Assembly (NCBI RefSeq): GCF_000757605.1
Contig: NZ_JQAK01000001.1
Coordinates: 1,017,817 to 1,081,816, forward strand
Length of the DNA: 64,000 nucleotides
Direction of reading: 5' to 3'
From: Candidatus Paracaedibacter symbiosus
GTDB taxonomy: Bacteria > Pseudomonadota > Alphaproteobacteria > Paracaedibacterales > Paracaedibacteraceae
Position numbers and translations under genes: made by a program. Position 1 is the stretch's first letter; the number at the start of each line of letters is the position of its first letter. Below the pieces are notes generated by a model. It was not told the origin of the DNA and did no database searches. It saw nothing but the letters and a program-made list of their open reading frames with translations. Positions 53,983 through 62,941 of the stretch are shown one piece after another.

Positions 53983-54108
53983 AAGAATCCAGCCTATCTA
54001 TCCCAAAATACGGTATACCTTCAGTATAAAACTTAAAATGTTAATAAAAGTCTAATTGCTCTTTGGATAAAACCACTTTATTATCCGGTTACAGAAAAAG
54101 AAATAATA

Positions 54109-54714
54109 ATGGAAATAAGAGTGTCTAAAGTTCATTACCCTGAAAATCCTTTTGATTTATTTAATGAATGGTTCCATGAAGCAGCTTCTGAGGAAACAAA
54201 TGACCCAAATGCAATGTCATTAGCAACAGTGTCTGCTTCTGGTGTTCCCTCGGTTCGTATGGTTTTGTTAAAAGGTCTCACCGACGAGCAATTTGTTTTT
54301 TATACGAATCTTAACAGTCGTAAAGCCAAAGAAATCCAGCAAAACCCTAATATTGGTTTATGTTTTTATTGGAAGTCGTTACATAAACAAGTGCGGATTG
54401 AAGGGGTATGCGAACAAGTTTCCAGGGAAGAAGCTGATTCCTATTTCGCGACGCGCCCTGTAGGATCACAAATTGGGGCATGGGCGTCGCAGCAATCTGA
54501 ACCATTAGAGAATCGCGCAGTGCTTGAAGAATCTCTGGCTAAGTATGCCCTTGAATTTGGCGATAATCCAGTGCCTCGACCCATTCACTGGTCAGGATTT
54601 AAAGTCAAACCTACTTTAATTGAATTTTGGCAAGAACAACCCTTCCGTTTGCACGATCGTATCGTCTATACTCTAACTAATGACAGCTGGAAGCATAAGC
54701 GGCTTTACCCTTAA
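54109..54714 (+). CDS. pdxH: Pyridoxamine 5'-phosphate oxidase
   Basis: This FMN enzyme oxidises PNP or PMP to pyridoxal phosphate, the last step of de novo synthesis and salvage. Its 201 residues carry PNAMSLATVSASGVPSVRMVLLKG, FYTNLNSRKAKEIQQNPNIGLCFYW, the substrate/FMN segment RPVGSQIGAWASQQSEPLENR, and the C-terminal HWSGFKVKPTLIEFWQ...RLHDRIVY...WKHKRLYP. The stop TAA overlaps the ATG of the next gene (TAATG). PLP would be needed by glyA and bioA in this window. Confidence 0.96.
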   Translation: MEIRVSKVHYPENPFDLFNEWFHEAASEETNDPNAMSLATVSASGVPSVRMVLLKGLTDEQFVFYTNLNSRKAKEIQQNPNIGLCFYWKSLHKQVRIEGVCEQVSREEADSYFATRPVGSQIGAWASQQSEPLENRAVLEESLAKYALEFGDNPVPRPIHWSGFKVKPTLIEFWQEQPFRLHDRIVYTLTNDSWKHKRLYP

Positions 54715-55574
54715 TGCAACAAAAACATCTCTTACAACTCGCCGCTATCTCGGCCATTTTAACGGCAACAGTTTTAATTGTTGCCAAATTTATTGCATGG
54801 ACTCAGACTGGATCATTGAGCCTTCAAGCTTCACTTATTGATTCTTTATTAGATATTGTTGCCTCCATCATTAATTTCTTCGTTATCCGGCAAGCCCTCA
54901 AACCAGCGGATGAAGAGCACCGTTTTGGTCATGGCAAAGCAGAAGCGTTGGGGGGACTCGCCCAAACGGCCTTTATCGCAGGGTCTGCCATCTGGTTGTT
55001 TATTGAAGCGGCGAATCATCTTATTCGCCCCCAGCCCTTAGGCGATATTGCAATCGGTAATTCAATTATGGTTTTAGCAATCGTGCTGACCACTGCTTTA
55101 ATTATTTTGCAACGTTATGTCATCAAGCGAACCAACTCCCTGGCCATTGCTGCCGATTCACTCCACTATCAAACTGACCTTTTAAGTTGTGTGGCTATTT
55201 TAGCAGGCCTTAACATCACCTCTTATTTTGAAGTGGTTTGGCTTGATAGTTTAATTGGCATTGCCATTGGCATTTATATTTTAGCGACTTCCTATCGGAT
55301 CGGTGTTCGCGCCCTCAATATTTTGATGGATCATGAACTTTCTGATGATTTACGCCAGAAAGTTCTTGATATTGCCCGGGCAAATCCATATGTCAAAGGA
55401 GTACACGATTTGCGCACCCGGTCTTCCGGCAACAAAATATTCATACAACTGCACGTGGAAATGGACAAAGACTTAAGCTTGCAAACAGCCCATGATGAAG
55501 GATTGAAAATTTCAGTCAATATTCATTACGCTCTTCCTGAGGCAGATGTCATGATTCACCACGACCCAATATAG
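54714..55574 (+). CDS. Cation diffusion facilitator (FieF-like) metal exporter
   Basis: This inner-membrane proton/metal antiporter exports Zn2+ or Fe2+. The 286 residues have six membrane segments and the metal site D-x3-D in TM2 (LIDSLLDIVAS) and H-x3-D in TM5 (ADSLHYQTDLLS), the FieF/YiiP pattern. FGHGKAEALGGLAQ and a cytoplasmic C-terminal domain (VHDLRTRSSGNKIFIQLHVEMD) are also present. It is translationally coupled to pdxH by a one-base overlap and is followed by rsmB after 18 bases, so the three form one unit. Confidence 0.92.
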   Translation: MQQKHLLQLAAISAILTATVLIVAKFIAWTQTGSLSLQASLIDSLLDIVASIINFFVIRQALKPADEEHRFGHGKAEALGGLAQTAFIAGSAIWLFIEAANHLIRPQPLGDIAIGNSIMVLAIVLTTALIILQRYVIKRTNSLAIAADSLHYQTDLLSCVAILAGLNITSYFEVVWLDSLIGIAIGIYILATSYRIGVRALNILMDHELSDDLRQKVLDIARANPYVKGVHDLRTRSSGNKIFIQLHVEMDKDLSLQTAHDEGLKISVNIHYALPEADVMIHHDPI

Positions 55575-55592
55575 ATACATACGATTAACACC

Positions 55593-56906
55593 ATGCGACC
55601 ATCAGCACGAATCCAAGCCGCCATTGAGGTAATTGACACTGTTTTAACAGAAGAATCTATCCCCGCTGACACAATTCTCACTCATTACTTCCGCAATCGC
55701 CGTTACATCGGATCTCAAGATCGCAAGAACATTGCCGAGCTTGTTTATCAAACGTTACGCCACAAAATAATTCTTGACGCTCTTTGGCAGCACATCCCCC
55801 CTAAAAGACCTACGACCAGTGGACGTACATTAATGATCACTGGCCTTAGCTATTTACAACAGCTCGATATAGAGTCAATAGCCGCTCTTTTTTCTGGGGA
55901 TGCCTATGGTCCCCCTTTCCTGACAGAGCAAGAGCAAACTTGTCTTGAAAAGCTAAAAACAATTTCGGTGGCACAGCTCACTGAAGCAGAACAACATAAT
56001 ATCCAAGGGTGGCAACTGGAAGAGCTTAAAGCCGATTATGGGGATGACATGTTGAGCTTACTCACCGCCCTTAATCAACAAGCGCCTTTTGATTTACGCG
56101 TGAATAGTTTAAGCACCACCCGTCTAACAGTTCAAAAGCGGCTTGAGCAAGAGGAAATTACAGCGCATCCTGGCCAATATTCACCCACCGCCTTACGATT
56201 GACGGATCGCCGCCCATTGGGGAAACATCCGCTTTGGATAGATGGTAGCATTGAAGTGCAAGATGAAGGCTCTCAGCTAATCGCCCATTTGGTTGCCGCC
56301 AAACCTGGTCAATCTGTCTGGGACTACTGTGCCGGCGCAGGTGGCAAAACACTCGCCATTGCTGCCTTGATGCTGAATCAGGGGAGACTTATTGCAACCG
56401 ATGTGGTTGATTGGCGTCTGCAGAGATCTCGCGAACGCTTTAAACGGGCTGGCGTTCATAATGTTGAATGCCATGTGTTAAATGAGACAACCACCAAATG
56501 GGTAAAGCGCGGACATGGTAAATTTGACCGTGTCTTAATTGATGTCCCTTGCTCTGGCAGTGGCACCTGGCGCCGTAATCCGGACTTAAAATGGCGACTG
56601 CAGGAATCGGGATTCCATGAGCTTCTAGCTATCCAAGCCAGTATTCTAGAAAAAGCGGCCAAACTTGTGAAACCCGGGGGACGGCTGGTTTATTCCACAT
56701 GTTCGTTGTTTCGTTCAGAAAATCAAAGTCAAATTGACAAGTTTTTAGCGCAACATCCAGAATTTTCTCTGCTGCCAATCACCACGGTTTGGCAAGAGGT
56801 ATTGCCTGGTCCCTGCCCGACGATAGAAACCACGTTGCAGCTTCGTCCTGACCAACATCATGTCGATGGTTTCTTTGTTTGTGTTATGGAACGCCAAAGG
56901 AATTAA
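55593..56906 (+). CDS. rsmB: 16S rRNA m5C967 methyltransferase, RsmB/NOP2 family
   Basis: The enzyme methylates cytosine in 16S rRNA using two cysteines. The 437 residues begin with a NusB-like helical domain, then a methyltransferase domain: SVWDYCAGAGGKTLAIAALM (motif I), motif IV DVPCSGSGTWRRNPDLKWR with one catalytic Cys, and motif VI LVYSTCSLFRSENQSQI with the other. The specific target cytosine is assumed from E. coli RsmB; alphaproteobacterial members are often annotated only as RsmB/NOP family. Confidence 0.9.
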   Translation: MRPSARIQAAIEVIDTVLTEESIPADTILTHYFRNRRYIGSQDRKNIAELVYQTLRHKIILDALWQHIPPKRPTTSGRTLMITGLSYLQQLDIESIAALFSGDAYGPPFLTEQEQTCLEKLKTISVAQLTEAEQHNIQGWQLEELKADYGDDMLSLLTALNQQAPFDLRVNSLSTTRLTVQKRLEQEEITAHPGQYSPTALRLTDRRPLGKHPLWIDGSIEVQDEGSQLIAHLVAAKPGQSVWDYCAGAGGKTLAIAALMLNQGRLIATDVVDWRLQRSRERFKRAGVHNVECHVLNETTTKWVKRGHGKFDRVLIDVPCSGSGTWRRNPDLKWRLQESGFHELLAIQASILEKAAKLVKPGGRLVYSTCSLFRSENQSQIDKFLAQHPEFSLLPITTVWQEVLPGPCPTIETTLQLRPDQHHVDGFFVCVMERQRN

Positions 56907-57131
56907 GAAACAAAGAAAATCAAGGATTGCCAGGCAATCCTTTAATTTTTTATACCTTCTGTATTGTGACTGGAGAAAAACCTTATATAGTGGATAGAGT
57001 TCAACAGGATACATTTTACAGCGCAGTTTTGGAGGAGATTTTAAAGCTTAAAAACTACGAATAGTTGGCTCTCTTTAAGGTTTTTAAGGCGGCAAAAGCA
57101 CGCCTAAAATTAGATTTAATTCACTATACTT
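56907..57131. other. Convergent rsmB-ymdB spacer with gene and repeat remnants
   Basis: A frame ending at 57064 encodes GEKPYIVDRVQQDTFYSAVL and EEILKLKNYE, which looks like the tail of a lost protein but has no plausible start. At 57065-57078 TTGGCTCTCTTTAA repeats the central block of the btuB/flgA repeat module in minus orientation. No intact gene is seen. Confidence 0.4.
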
Positions 57132-57941
57132 TCACTCTGGTAGCACATTCCGCAAACGTGGCCCCCTAATGACAGCAGAGACTTGAATCGCAAGGCCGGC
57201 CTCAGAAACCTCTACAAATGTCCCACAAAATGTGCCGGGCCCTGTGGCTGGTGTCAGTCGCTCACCTGGAGTTTTTTTGGTAAAACGATGTAAAGGGGCT
57301 GATTTCTCCATGCCAATCACTGAATTATAGTCGCCGCACATCCCTGCATCGGTTTGATAGGCAGTGCCACCAGGGAGAATTTGGGCATCCCCCGTGGGGA
57401 CATGAGAATGACTGCCGACAACTAGGCTTGCCCGACCATCACAAAAGTGACCCATAGTCATCTTTTCAGAACTTGCCTCCCCGTGAAAATCGAGAACTGT
57501 GGCCGTCACAGCTGTCTTTAAAGGATACTGTTTTAACACGTTGTCAACAGCCGAAAAAGGATCATCAAGGGGATCCATAAATAAACGGGCCATTGCATTG
57601 ATAACCAATACTTGTTTGCCTGATTTACTGGTCGCAATTACAAAGCCTTTCCCAGGTGCCGTGGCTGGATAATTAATCGGGCGTAGCAGCCGCTTTTCTT
57701 GATTGATATAGCTCATAATCTCGCGCTGATCCCAAATATGATTGCCACTGGTAATCACATCCACCCCTGCAGTAAATAATTCCTGACAAATTGTTTTTGT
57801 GATGCCAAATCCATGAGCTGAGTTTTCACCATTCGCAATAATGAAATCCAGGGATAATTCTGCTTTCAATTTTGGTAAATACGTTAAAACAGCTTCTCGT
57901 CCTGACCGACCTACAATGTCACCACAGTATAAAATACGCAT
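57132..57941 (-). CDS. YmdB-family metallophosphoesterase (TIGR00282)
   Basis: This dinuclear metal phosphoesterase acts on 2',3'-cyclic mononucleotides in the Bacillus homologue YmdB. The 269 residues have GDIVGRSGR at the N-terminus, ANGENSAHGFGIT, SGNHIWDQ, DFHGEASSEKM and VGSHSHVPTGDAQILPGGTAYQTDAGM, the full set of metal ligands. In many alphaproteobacteria the homologue lies near prfB-unrelated housekeeping genes; here it is 85 bases downstream of the DD-carboxypeptidase gene on the same strand. In vivo role is not predictable. Confidence 0.92.
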   Translation of the reverse strand: MRILYCGDIVGRSGREAVLTYLPKLKAELSLDFIIANGENSAHGFGITKTICQELFTAGVDVITSGNHIWDQREIMSYINQEKRLLRPINYPATAPGKGFVIATSKSGKQVLVINAMARLFMDPLDDPFSAVDNVLKQYPLKTAVTATVLDFHGEASSEKMTMGHFCDGRASLVVGSHSHVPTGDAQILPGGTAYQTDAGMCGDYNSVIGMEKSAPLHRFTKKTPGERLTPATGPGTFCGTFVEVSEAGLAIQVSAVIRGPRLRNVLPE

Positions 57942-58026
57942 ACAACTCTTCTTTTTTCTGTTTTCTCGCCTAATAAGCCCGCTTACATTTTATTAATAGG
58001 TGACCCACTCTTTAAAAAGCAAATAA

Positions 58027-59541
58027 TTATTTGATAAGAAGACATTGTTGTTTTTTATAGTGTCGTTTTTGGCAAAGATTTTTCGCCTGAATTTCACTGA
58101 GACCGGTTACTTGAGCCGCAACAAGTTTTTTCTTGCCCTGAGCCACGTTCACAACTCGTGGTTGACCGACGCCAACCAAGTTTCTTGCCTGGGTGGCATG
58201 GCGACGTGCCTCTTTAGCGTTGCCATACCTGCCAACCTGTACAGTGGTATAATGGGAGAAGGTTTTTTCCTTCACTTTGAGAGGTCTGTTAGGAAATGGT
58301 GGTACAACCCAAGCTGCTGGTTTTACCTGGGTTGTCGAGGCCCTTACAGCCGGGAGTGACGCCCCTGTCGCTCCAACAGATTCACTGACGACTGTTTCCA
58401 GTAATTGATTAAAAGTTGTTGGCTTTACCTGAGTTGTTAAAGCCCTCACAGCAGGGAGAGGTGTCTTTGTTGTTTTACCAGATTCACTGGCGGCTATTTC
58501 AAGCAATTGGTTAAAGGCAGAGGAAGAGTCAACCTCTTCTCCCTCTTCTTCTTGATCAACCGCGGGGATCGCAAATATGTCCTCTTGCATGTCGCCCTCA
58601 TTTAACTCAGGTGTATCCAAGGGGGTTTGCATCACAAGTGGTGTTACTTTTGGCGATTTCACCGCACTACCTGGTAAGCTCCCAGAGAGGCCCATTTTCA
58701 GAAAATTAGTCTCTAATAATTCTGCGACTCGGCGATCACGCCAATGCCGATTAGGCCCCCCTAAAACAACGGTGATTAACCGGTGAGGCCTTTGAGCCGC
58801 ATCATAGCGGACGGCTGAGGCAGCCAAATTAAAACCTGAAGCCACAATAAAACCCGTTTTAATTCCATCAAGACCTGGAAATTTGCCAAGCAAATGATTG
58901 TGGTTACGATGGATTGTTCCTTTATGGGTAAACGATTGATTTTTAAAGTATTTATACTGCTCTGGAAAGTGACGATAGAGGGCCCGAGATAAAACTGCCA
59001 TATCATAGGCTGAAGTTACCTGGTGGGGATGTGGTAACCCTGAAGCATTTTTGAAGACGGTACTTCGCATCCCTAAAGCGTGGGCTTTTTGGGTCATTTT
59101 TCTGGCAAAAGCCCCTTCACTTTCACTCAGATGCTCGGCAAAGACAACAGCGACATCATTGGCGGACTTAGTGATTAAACCCATGATTGCTTGATAGACG
59201 CTCACCCGTTCATCAGGCGCTAAACCAAATTTAGAAGGTGCTTGTTTTGACGCCTTACGTGACGCTGTCATCGTCGTAGTAAGTTTGAGGTCACCTGATT
59301 TTAATGCCTCAAAGACCAGATAAAGAGTCATCATTTTGGTGAGTGAGGCTGGATGCCTGATGCCATGCGCATCTGCTTGTTCTAAAATCTTGCCTGTATC
59401 GGCATCCATGACGATAGCTGAATACTTTGGTATATAAGCTTTGGAGGGGGTAATCTGGCGTGGCTTTAACCCCGCCTCGGCAATAGGGGGCAAGAAGAGA
59501 AAACAACAAGAGACAAAATATAAATAAAATAGCCGCATCAT
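58027..59541 (-). CDS. D-alanyl-D-alanine carboxypeptidase with C-terminal SPOR domain
   Basis: This S11 peptidase (PBP5/6 type) trims pentapeptides in peptidoglycan. The 504 residues start with a signal peptide (FYLYFVSCCFLFLPPIAEA), then the active-site triads SLTK (HPASLTKMMTL), SAN (TKSANDVAVVFAEHL) and KTG (DGIKTGFIVASG). An acidic linker with an internal duplication follows (FNQLLE...SESG...LPAVRALTTQVKPT and FNQLLETVVSES...LPAVRASTTQVKPA). A SPOR domain (YTTVQVGRYGNAKEARRHATQARNL...QAKNLCQKRHYKKQQCLLI) targets denuded glycan at the division septum. The TTG one codon upstream is less likely as start. No PBP5-type amphipathic C-terminal anchor is present. Confidence 0.92.
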   Translation of the reverse strand: MMRLFYLYFVSCCFLFLPPIAEAGLKPRQITPSKAYIPKYSAIVMDADTGKILEQADAHGIRHPASLTKMMTLYLVFEALKSGDLKLTTTMTASRKASKQAPSKFGLAPDERVSVYQAIMGLITKSANDVAVVFAEHLSESEGAFARKMTQKAHALGMRSTVFKNASGLPHPHQVTSAYDMAVLSRALYRHFPEQYKYFKNQSFTHKGTIHRNHNHLLGKFPGLDGIKTGFIVASGFNLAASAVRYDAAQRPHRLITVVLGGPNRHWRDRRVAELLETNFLKMGLSGSLPGSAVKSPKVTPLVMQTPLDTPELNEGDMQEDIFAIPAVDQEEEGEEVDSSSAFNQLLEIAASESGKTTKTPLPAVRALTTQVKPTTFNQLLETVVSESVGATGASLPAVRASTTQVKPAAWVVPPFPNRPLKVKEKTFSHYTTVQVGRYGNAKEARRHATQARNLVGVGQPRVVNVAQGKKKLVAAQVTGLSEIQAKNLCQKRHYKKQQCLLIK

Positions 59542-59653
59542 CAACCAAAGATCTCAATCGTTTTACATTGATTGTACTGAATTTTTTCAAAAAACCAGAG
59601 TGTTTTTTTGAAGTTGTTCATTTTTTAACGAGGGCTATAGCTTTTTTACATCC

Positions 59654-60692
59654 CTATTCAAACTCAGAATCGCTATCCGCCTCAGGGGTATCTCCTCTCT
59701 TATAACCACTAATATGGGAACGACGCTTTTCCATTGCCTCCTCTACAATTTTTGCTAAGGCATTGCCAGGAAGGTCATGGACAACTTGGTCTCTTTTAAC
59801 ATGTTTTAATTTACTTCGCCTTTCCAATATTTCTTTTAACTGATCCGTAGAAAGAGTTGGTTTTGCCCCCTTATTTCGCATACGATCGACAATATCTTTT
59901 GGTTTTTTTCTTCCACTGAGGTAGGCCCCGCTCCTTGAGAAGCGTCAACAGAAAGAAGACGCTGTTTTGACAACCCCTCACGAATCGAATTTTTTAGGAA
60001 TTTGAAACTTGAGGGAATGGGAGGCGGAGCCGGAATATTCTTCAACCGTTCTTGGTCAGCTTTTGCTACGAAAGCGAGTTGTGTCTCTATTTCGCGTTTT
60101 TTTCCTCCATTAATTTAGCAACCAACTTGTCATTCATTTGTTCCACCGCATCAAAATCAGTGATCTTATACCCTAAATTTTGATGATAATAATGATCCAA
60201 TGGAATCCCGTGTTCTACGGCATATGTTTCTAATTTTGCCAGCACATCTATCTCGTAAGGAAGACGAACCCAAGTCCAAGCACTATCCCTTGAGTGGGCT
60301 AGGTAATGGCTGATTAACGCCTCGCATTGGCACTTAACATAGGCTTTTTTATACTGAAGCACATTCTCTTTGACTGATTGCGAGAAGTTCGCTTCACTCC
60401 CTGAAAGGGAAAAATTATAGAATCGAGTAAATTTTCCTTCTTCACCGAAGATAGACTCGAATTTATCTGTTAAGCTTTTCCTGGAATCGCCCCAATGGCC
60501 GTAGGAAATATCAATAAAATCTTTCCAGTCATGCTTATGATTATTAAAGTACGCAGTCAATCCCCTTGTCGCCACTCCTTGGTAGTAATCTCGTTCTTCT
60601 TTCACTACCTCATAATCAGCCGCCTCTATACTTGTGCCCCATAGAAAAACAACAATACCCCAAGGTCGTATCAAGGAATTCATCGCGAGCAT
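59654..60692 (-). CDS. Exported protein of unknown function, frame broken twice at A7 runs
   Basis: Three successive frames read as one protein. The first (60692-60087) has a signal peptide (LIRPWGIVVFLWGTSIEA) and about 180 residues with aromatic and charged character (YYQGVATRGLTAYFNNHKHDW). At T7 60097-60103 one extra base continues MEEKKREIETQLAFVAK into the second frame (NIPAPPPIPSSFKFLKNSIREG). At T7 59903-59909 one more base continues EEKKPKDIVDRMRNKGAK into the third, ending SDSEFE. The complete product would be 346 residues. The second part has the PAPPPIP and basic features of bacterial effector tails, but no family is recognised. As written the product stops after 201 residues. Confidence 0.75.
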
Positions 60693-60801
60693 CCTTATTT
60701 TAAAGTAAGTTTCATCTACAACAAGATTGATTATTGAACATAGATTTTAAAAAAGATTTAATTTTTGTTAGATATAATTAGGATATGGGAGGGACATTAT
60801 T

Positions 60802-61094
60802 TTGCCACCATCACAACCAGAAAATTTGAAAGCCCTACAGGACAAGAATCTTTTGGCGCAGAGTATCCTTAATGGATCAAAATTGGCAAAGACACCCCTT
60901 TTATTGAAATGCGAATTGCGGATAAATTACATGCCCATGGCTTTGAGTACTACTATGGCAATGAAGGAAAAGATAGGCAAGCATTGGTTGAAGTAGCCCG
61001 GACTATTTTATTGGATGATCCAATCCAAGGTCTTAAACTGTTGAGTAATCCCAAAAAACATGACCAATCACAGTTTATCGAAAACTCCCGATAA
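60802..61094 (+). pseudogene. Short broken ORF of unknown function
   Basis: A TTG at 60802 with GGGAGGG eight bases upstream starts PPSQPENLKALQDKNLLAQS, then the frame leaves a second one that reads KIGKDTPFIEMRIADKLHAH, GFEYYYGNEGKDRQALVEVA and ends FIENSR at 61094. One added base in the A4 run near 60887 would join them into about 97 residues (NGSKIGKDTPFIE). Unlike the A7/A8 breaks elsewhere, the run is short, and the gene sits beside a clear pseudogene, so real decay is likely. Confidence 0.45.
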
Positions 61095-61102
61095 TCTTTA
61101 CA

Positions 61103-61286
61103 CTCCTTGCCCTTCACGATGAAATATTGCCGCCTACCCTCAATTTTACCCATCCGGATCCCGCTTGCAACAGGTCTAGGTATTATTGGACCCCAGGCTC
61201 GGAAAAAATCCATTAAATTCGCTCTTTCCAATGGATTTGGTGGCGTGAATGCCTCGCTTATTTTTAAGCGGTGGCTTCATCAATGA
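61103..61286 (+). pseudogene. 3' remnant of beta-ketoacyl-ACP synthase (FabF type)
   Basis: Frame one reads LLALHDEILPPTLNFTHPDP then ACN; frame two reads GPQARKKSIKFALSNGFGG then VNASLIFKRW. These match in order the C-terminal end of KAS II (ILPPTLN, PDPEC, ARK, ALSNSFGFGGHNA, LVFKR). The frames differ by one base, and the F-G of GFGFGG is deleted. No upstream part with the catalytic Cys-His-His survives. Flagellar genes begin right after it. Confidence 0.8.
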
Positions 61287-61363
61287 AAAACATAAGTTGT
61301 ACCAACTTGGCACGCTTCTTGCTTCTCAATAAAGCAGAGTTTTTATTTGGTTTAAAGGTCACT

Positions 61364-62110
61364 ATGTCAACTATTCCTAACGCCCCCGTCCACCGCGCCG
61401 GCACAGTTATGCTTTCGATGCAAGAGTCTTTATGGCCACAATTGTCAGGCGTCGCCGACAATATGTCCAATAGCAAAACCAAAGGATTCAAAAGATTTAT
61501 CACTCAAACAAAGTCAGTCGACTATACGACCCCGGGCAAAGATACTGTTTCTTATGCCAACACGCGCTCCTCTATCGATTTTTCCCAAGGCTCGCTGGAA
61601 GAAACAGGGAATAAATTTGATTTAGGCATCTCAGGAGCTGGTTTCTTGACCTTCCGAACCCAAGATAAATCCACAGTTTATTCTCGCGATGGACAATTGT
61701 CCCTAAATAGTAGAGGTGCCCTCGTTAATAACCTGGGAGATACGCTTTTAGGAGATGGTGGCAGTGAAATCCTCATTCCAGCCACAGCCAAAGATATCGA
61801 ATTTGCGGAAGATGGAACAATTTCGGTGGACGAAAAGGTCATTGCTAAAATTGGTTTGACAAATTTTGAGGACAAATCAAGACTTACCTTCATTGGTAAT
61901 GGCTATTTTACAACTGATGTTAAAGGAAAGCCTGTTGACACTCCCTCTATTTGGCAGGGATTTGCCGAAGCCTCCAACGTCAATCCCATTAACGAAGCTT
62001 TAAAACTCGTGGAAATGGCAAGAAACTTCGAAAACGCCCAGAAAATTTTAGAAGATGATGCCAAACGTCAAAGTAAAGCTATTAACACTTCGTCAACTAA
62101 TAATGTGTAA
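61364..62110 (+). CDS. flgF: Flagellar basal-body rod protein FlgF
   Basis: FlgF is a proximal rod component of the flagellar basal body. From the ATG at 61364 (AAAGG six bases upstream) the protein has 248 residues: the N-terminal rod domain (LSMQESLWPQLSGVADNMSNSKTKGFKRF), the central FlgE/F/G D1 part (FDLGISGAGFLTFRTQDKSTVYSRDGQLSLNSRGALVN) and the C-terminal helix (EASNVNPINEALKLVEMARNFENAQKIL). The frame is open upstream to 61271, but that piece overlaps the fabF remnant. First gene of flgF-flgG-flgA-flgH. Confidence 0.93.
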   Translation: MSTIPNAPVHRAGTVMLSMQESLWPQLSGVADNMSNSKTKGFKRFITQTKSVDYTTPGKDTVSYANTRSSIDFSQGSLEETGNKFDLGISGAGFLTFRTQDKSTVYSRDGQLSLNSRGALVNNLGDTLLGDGGSEILIPATAKDIEFAEDGTISVDEKVIAKIGLTNFEDKSRLTFIGNGYFTTDVKGKPVDTPSIWQGFAEASNVNPINEALKLVEMARNFENAQKILEDDAKRQSKAINTSSTNNV

Positions 62111-62137
62111 TAATTTTATTAAAATTGAGGATAAATA

Positions 62138-62941
62138 ATGTCATCGATATACAACGCTTTAAACATTGCAAAAACAGGATTAACTTTGCAAGAAACATCA
62201 ATCTCTGTGGTTGCCCAGAATCTGTCTAACGCAGGCGCTGACGCATTTCAGAAATTAACTGTGATTGCCAAGGACCTGCCTTATGTGGAGCAATCGCCAG
62301 GAGCTGCGACCTCCAATAGCAGTACCGTCAACGAAGTCGGATTACAGATGGGATTAGGGGTCCGTGTTGCGGGCATAAGTCGTTCTTTGCAACATGGTGA
62401 TTATAAAGAAACAAATGAACCTTTTGATCTTGCCATTAGCGGCGATGGATATTACAAGATTAAGCTTCCTAATGGGGATAGCGCTTATACAAGAGTTGCT
62501 TCTTTCAAGGTTGATGGGCAAAGTGGGAATCTGTCGACTTTAGAAGGATATCCCCTTGACCCCGCAATCAACGTGCCACCAACAGCTCTTGAGTTCATGG
62601 TTGCCCCCGATGGTTTGGTACAAGTGGCTATGCCAGGTAGTACCAACGCCTTTCAAACATTAGGACAAATTCAGCTGGCCACCTTCGTCAATCCCAGCGG
62701 TTTAAAAGCCATTGGAGATTCAATGCTTATGGAAACTCCTGCCTCAGGAAGCCCTAGCATTGAAAATCCTGGCACTAACAATAAGGGAACTATTAAACAA
62801 TTTTACCGCGAAACATCTAACGTCAATGCCGTTGACGAAATTATCCATTTGGTGCAAATCCAGCAAGGCTATGAATCTTTGACGAAGGTGGTCTCCACCG
62901 GTGACGAAATGATGCGCGCGGCTAACCAAAGGATCGCTTAA
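62138..62941 (+). CDS. flgG: Flagellar distal rod protein FlgG
   Basis: FlgG forms the distal rod that crosses the periplasm. The 267 residues have the N-terminal rod pattern (ALNIAKTGLTLQETSISVVAQNLSNAGADAFQKL), the middle part PFDLAISGDGYYKIKLPNGDSAYTRVASFKVD, and the C-terminal ETSNVNAVDEIIHLVQIQQGYESLTKVVSTGDEMMRAANQ. Length is normal (about 260). It lies 27 bases after flgF; its stop overlaps the flgA start (TAATG). Confidence 0.95.
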   Translation: MSSIYNALNIAKTGLTLQETSISVVAQNLSNAGADAFQKLTVIAKDLPYVEQSPGAATSNSSTVNEVGLQMGLGVRVAGISRSLQHGDYKETNEPFDLAISGDGYYKIKLPNGDSAYTRVASFKVDGQSGNLSTLEGYPLDPAINVPPTALEFMVAPDGLVQVAMPGSTNAFQTLGQIQLATFVNPSGLKAIGDSMLMETPASGSPSIENPGTNNKGTIKQFYRETSNVNAVDEIIHLVQIQQGYESLTKVVSTGDEMMRAANQRIA

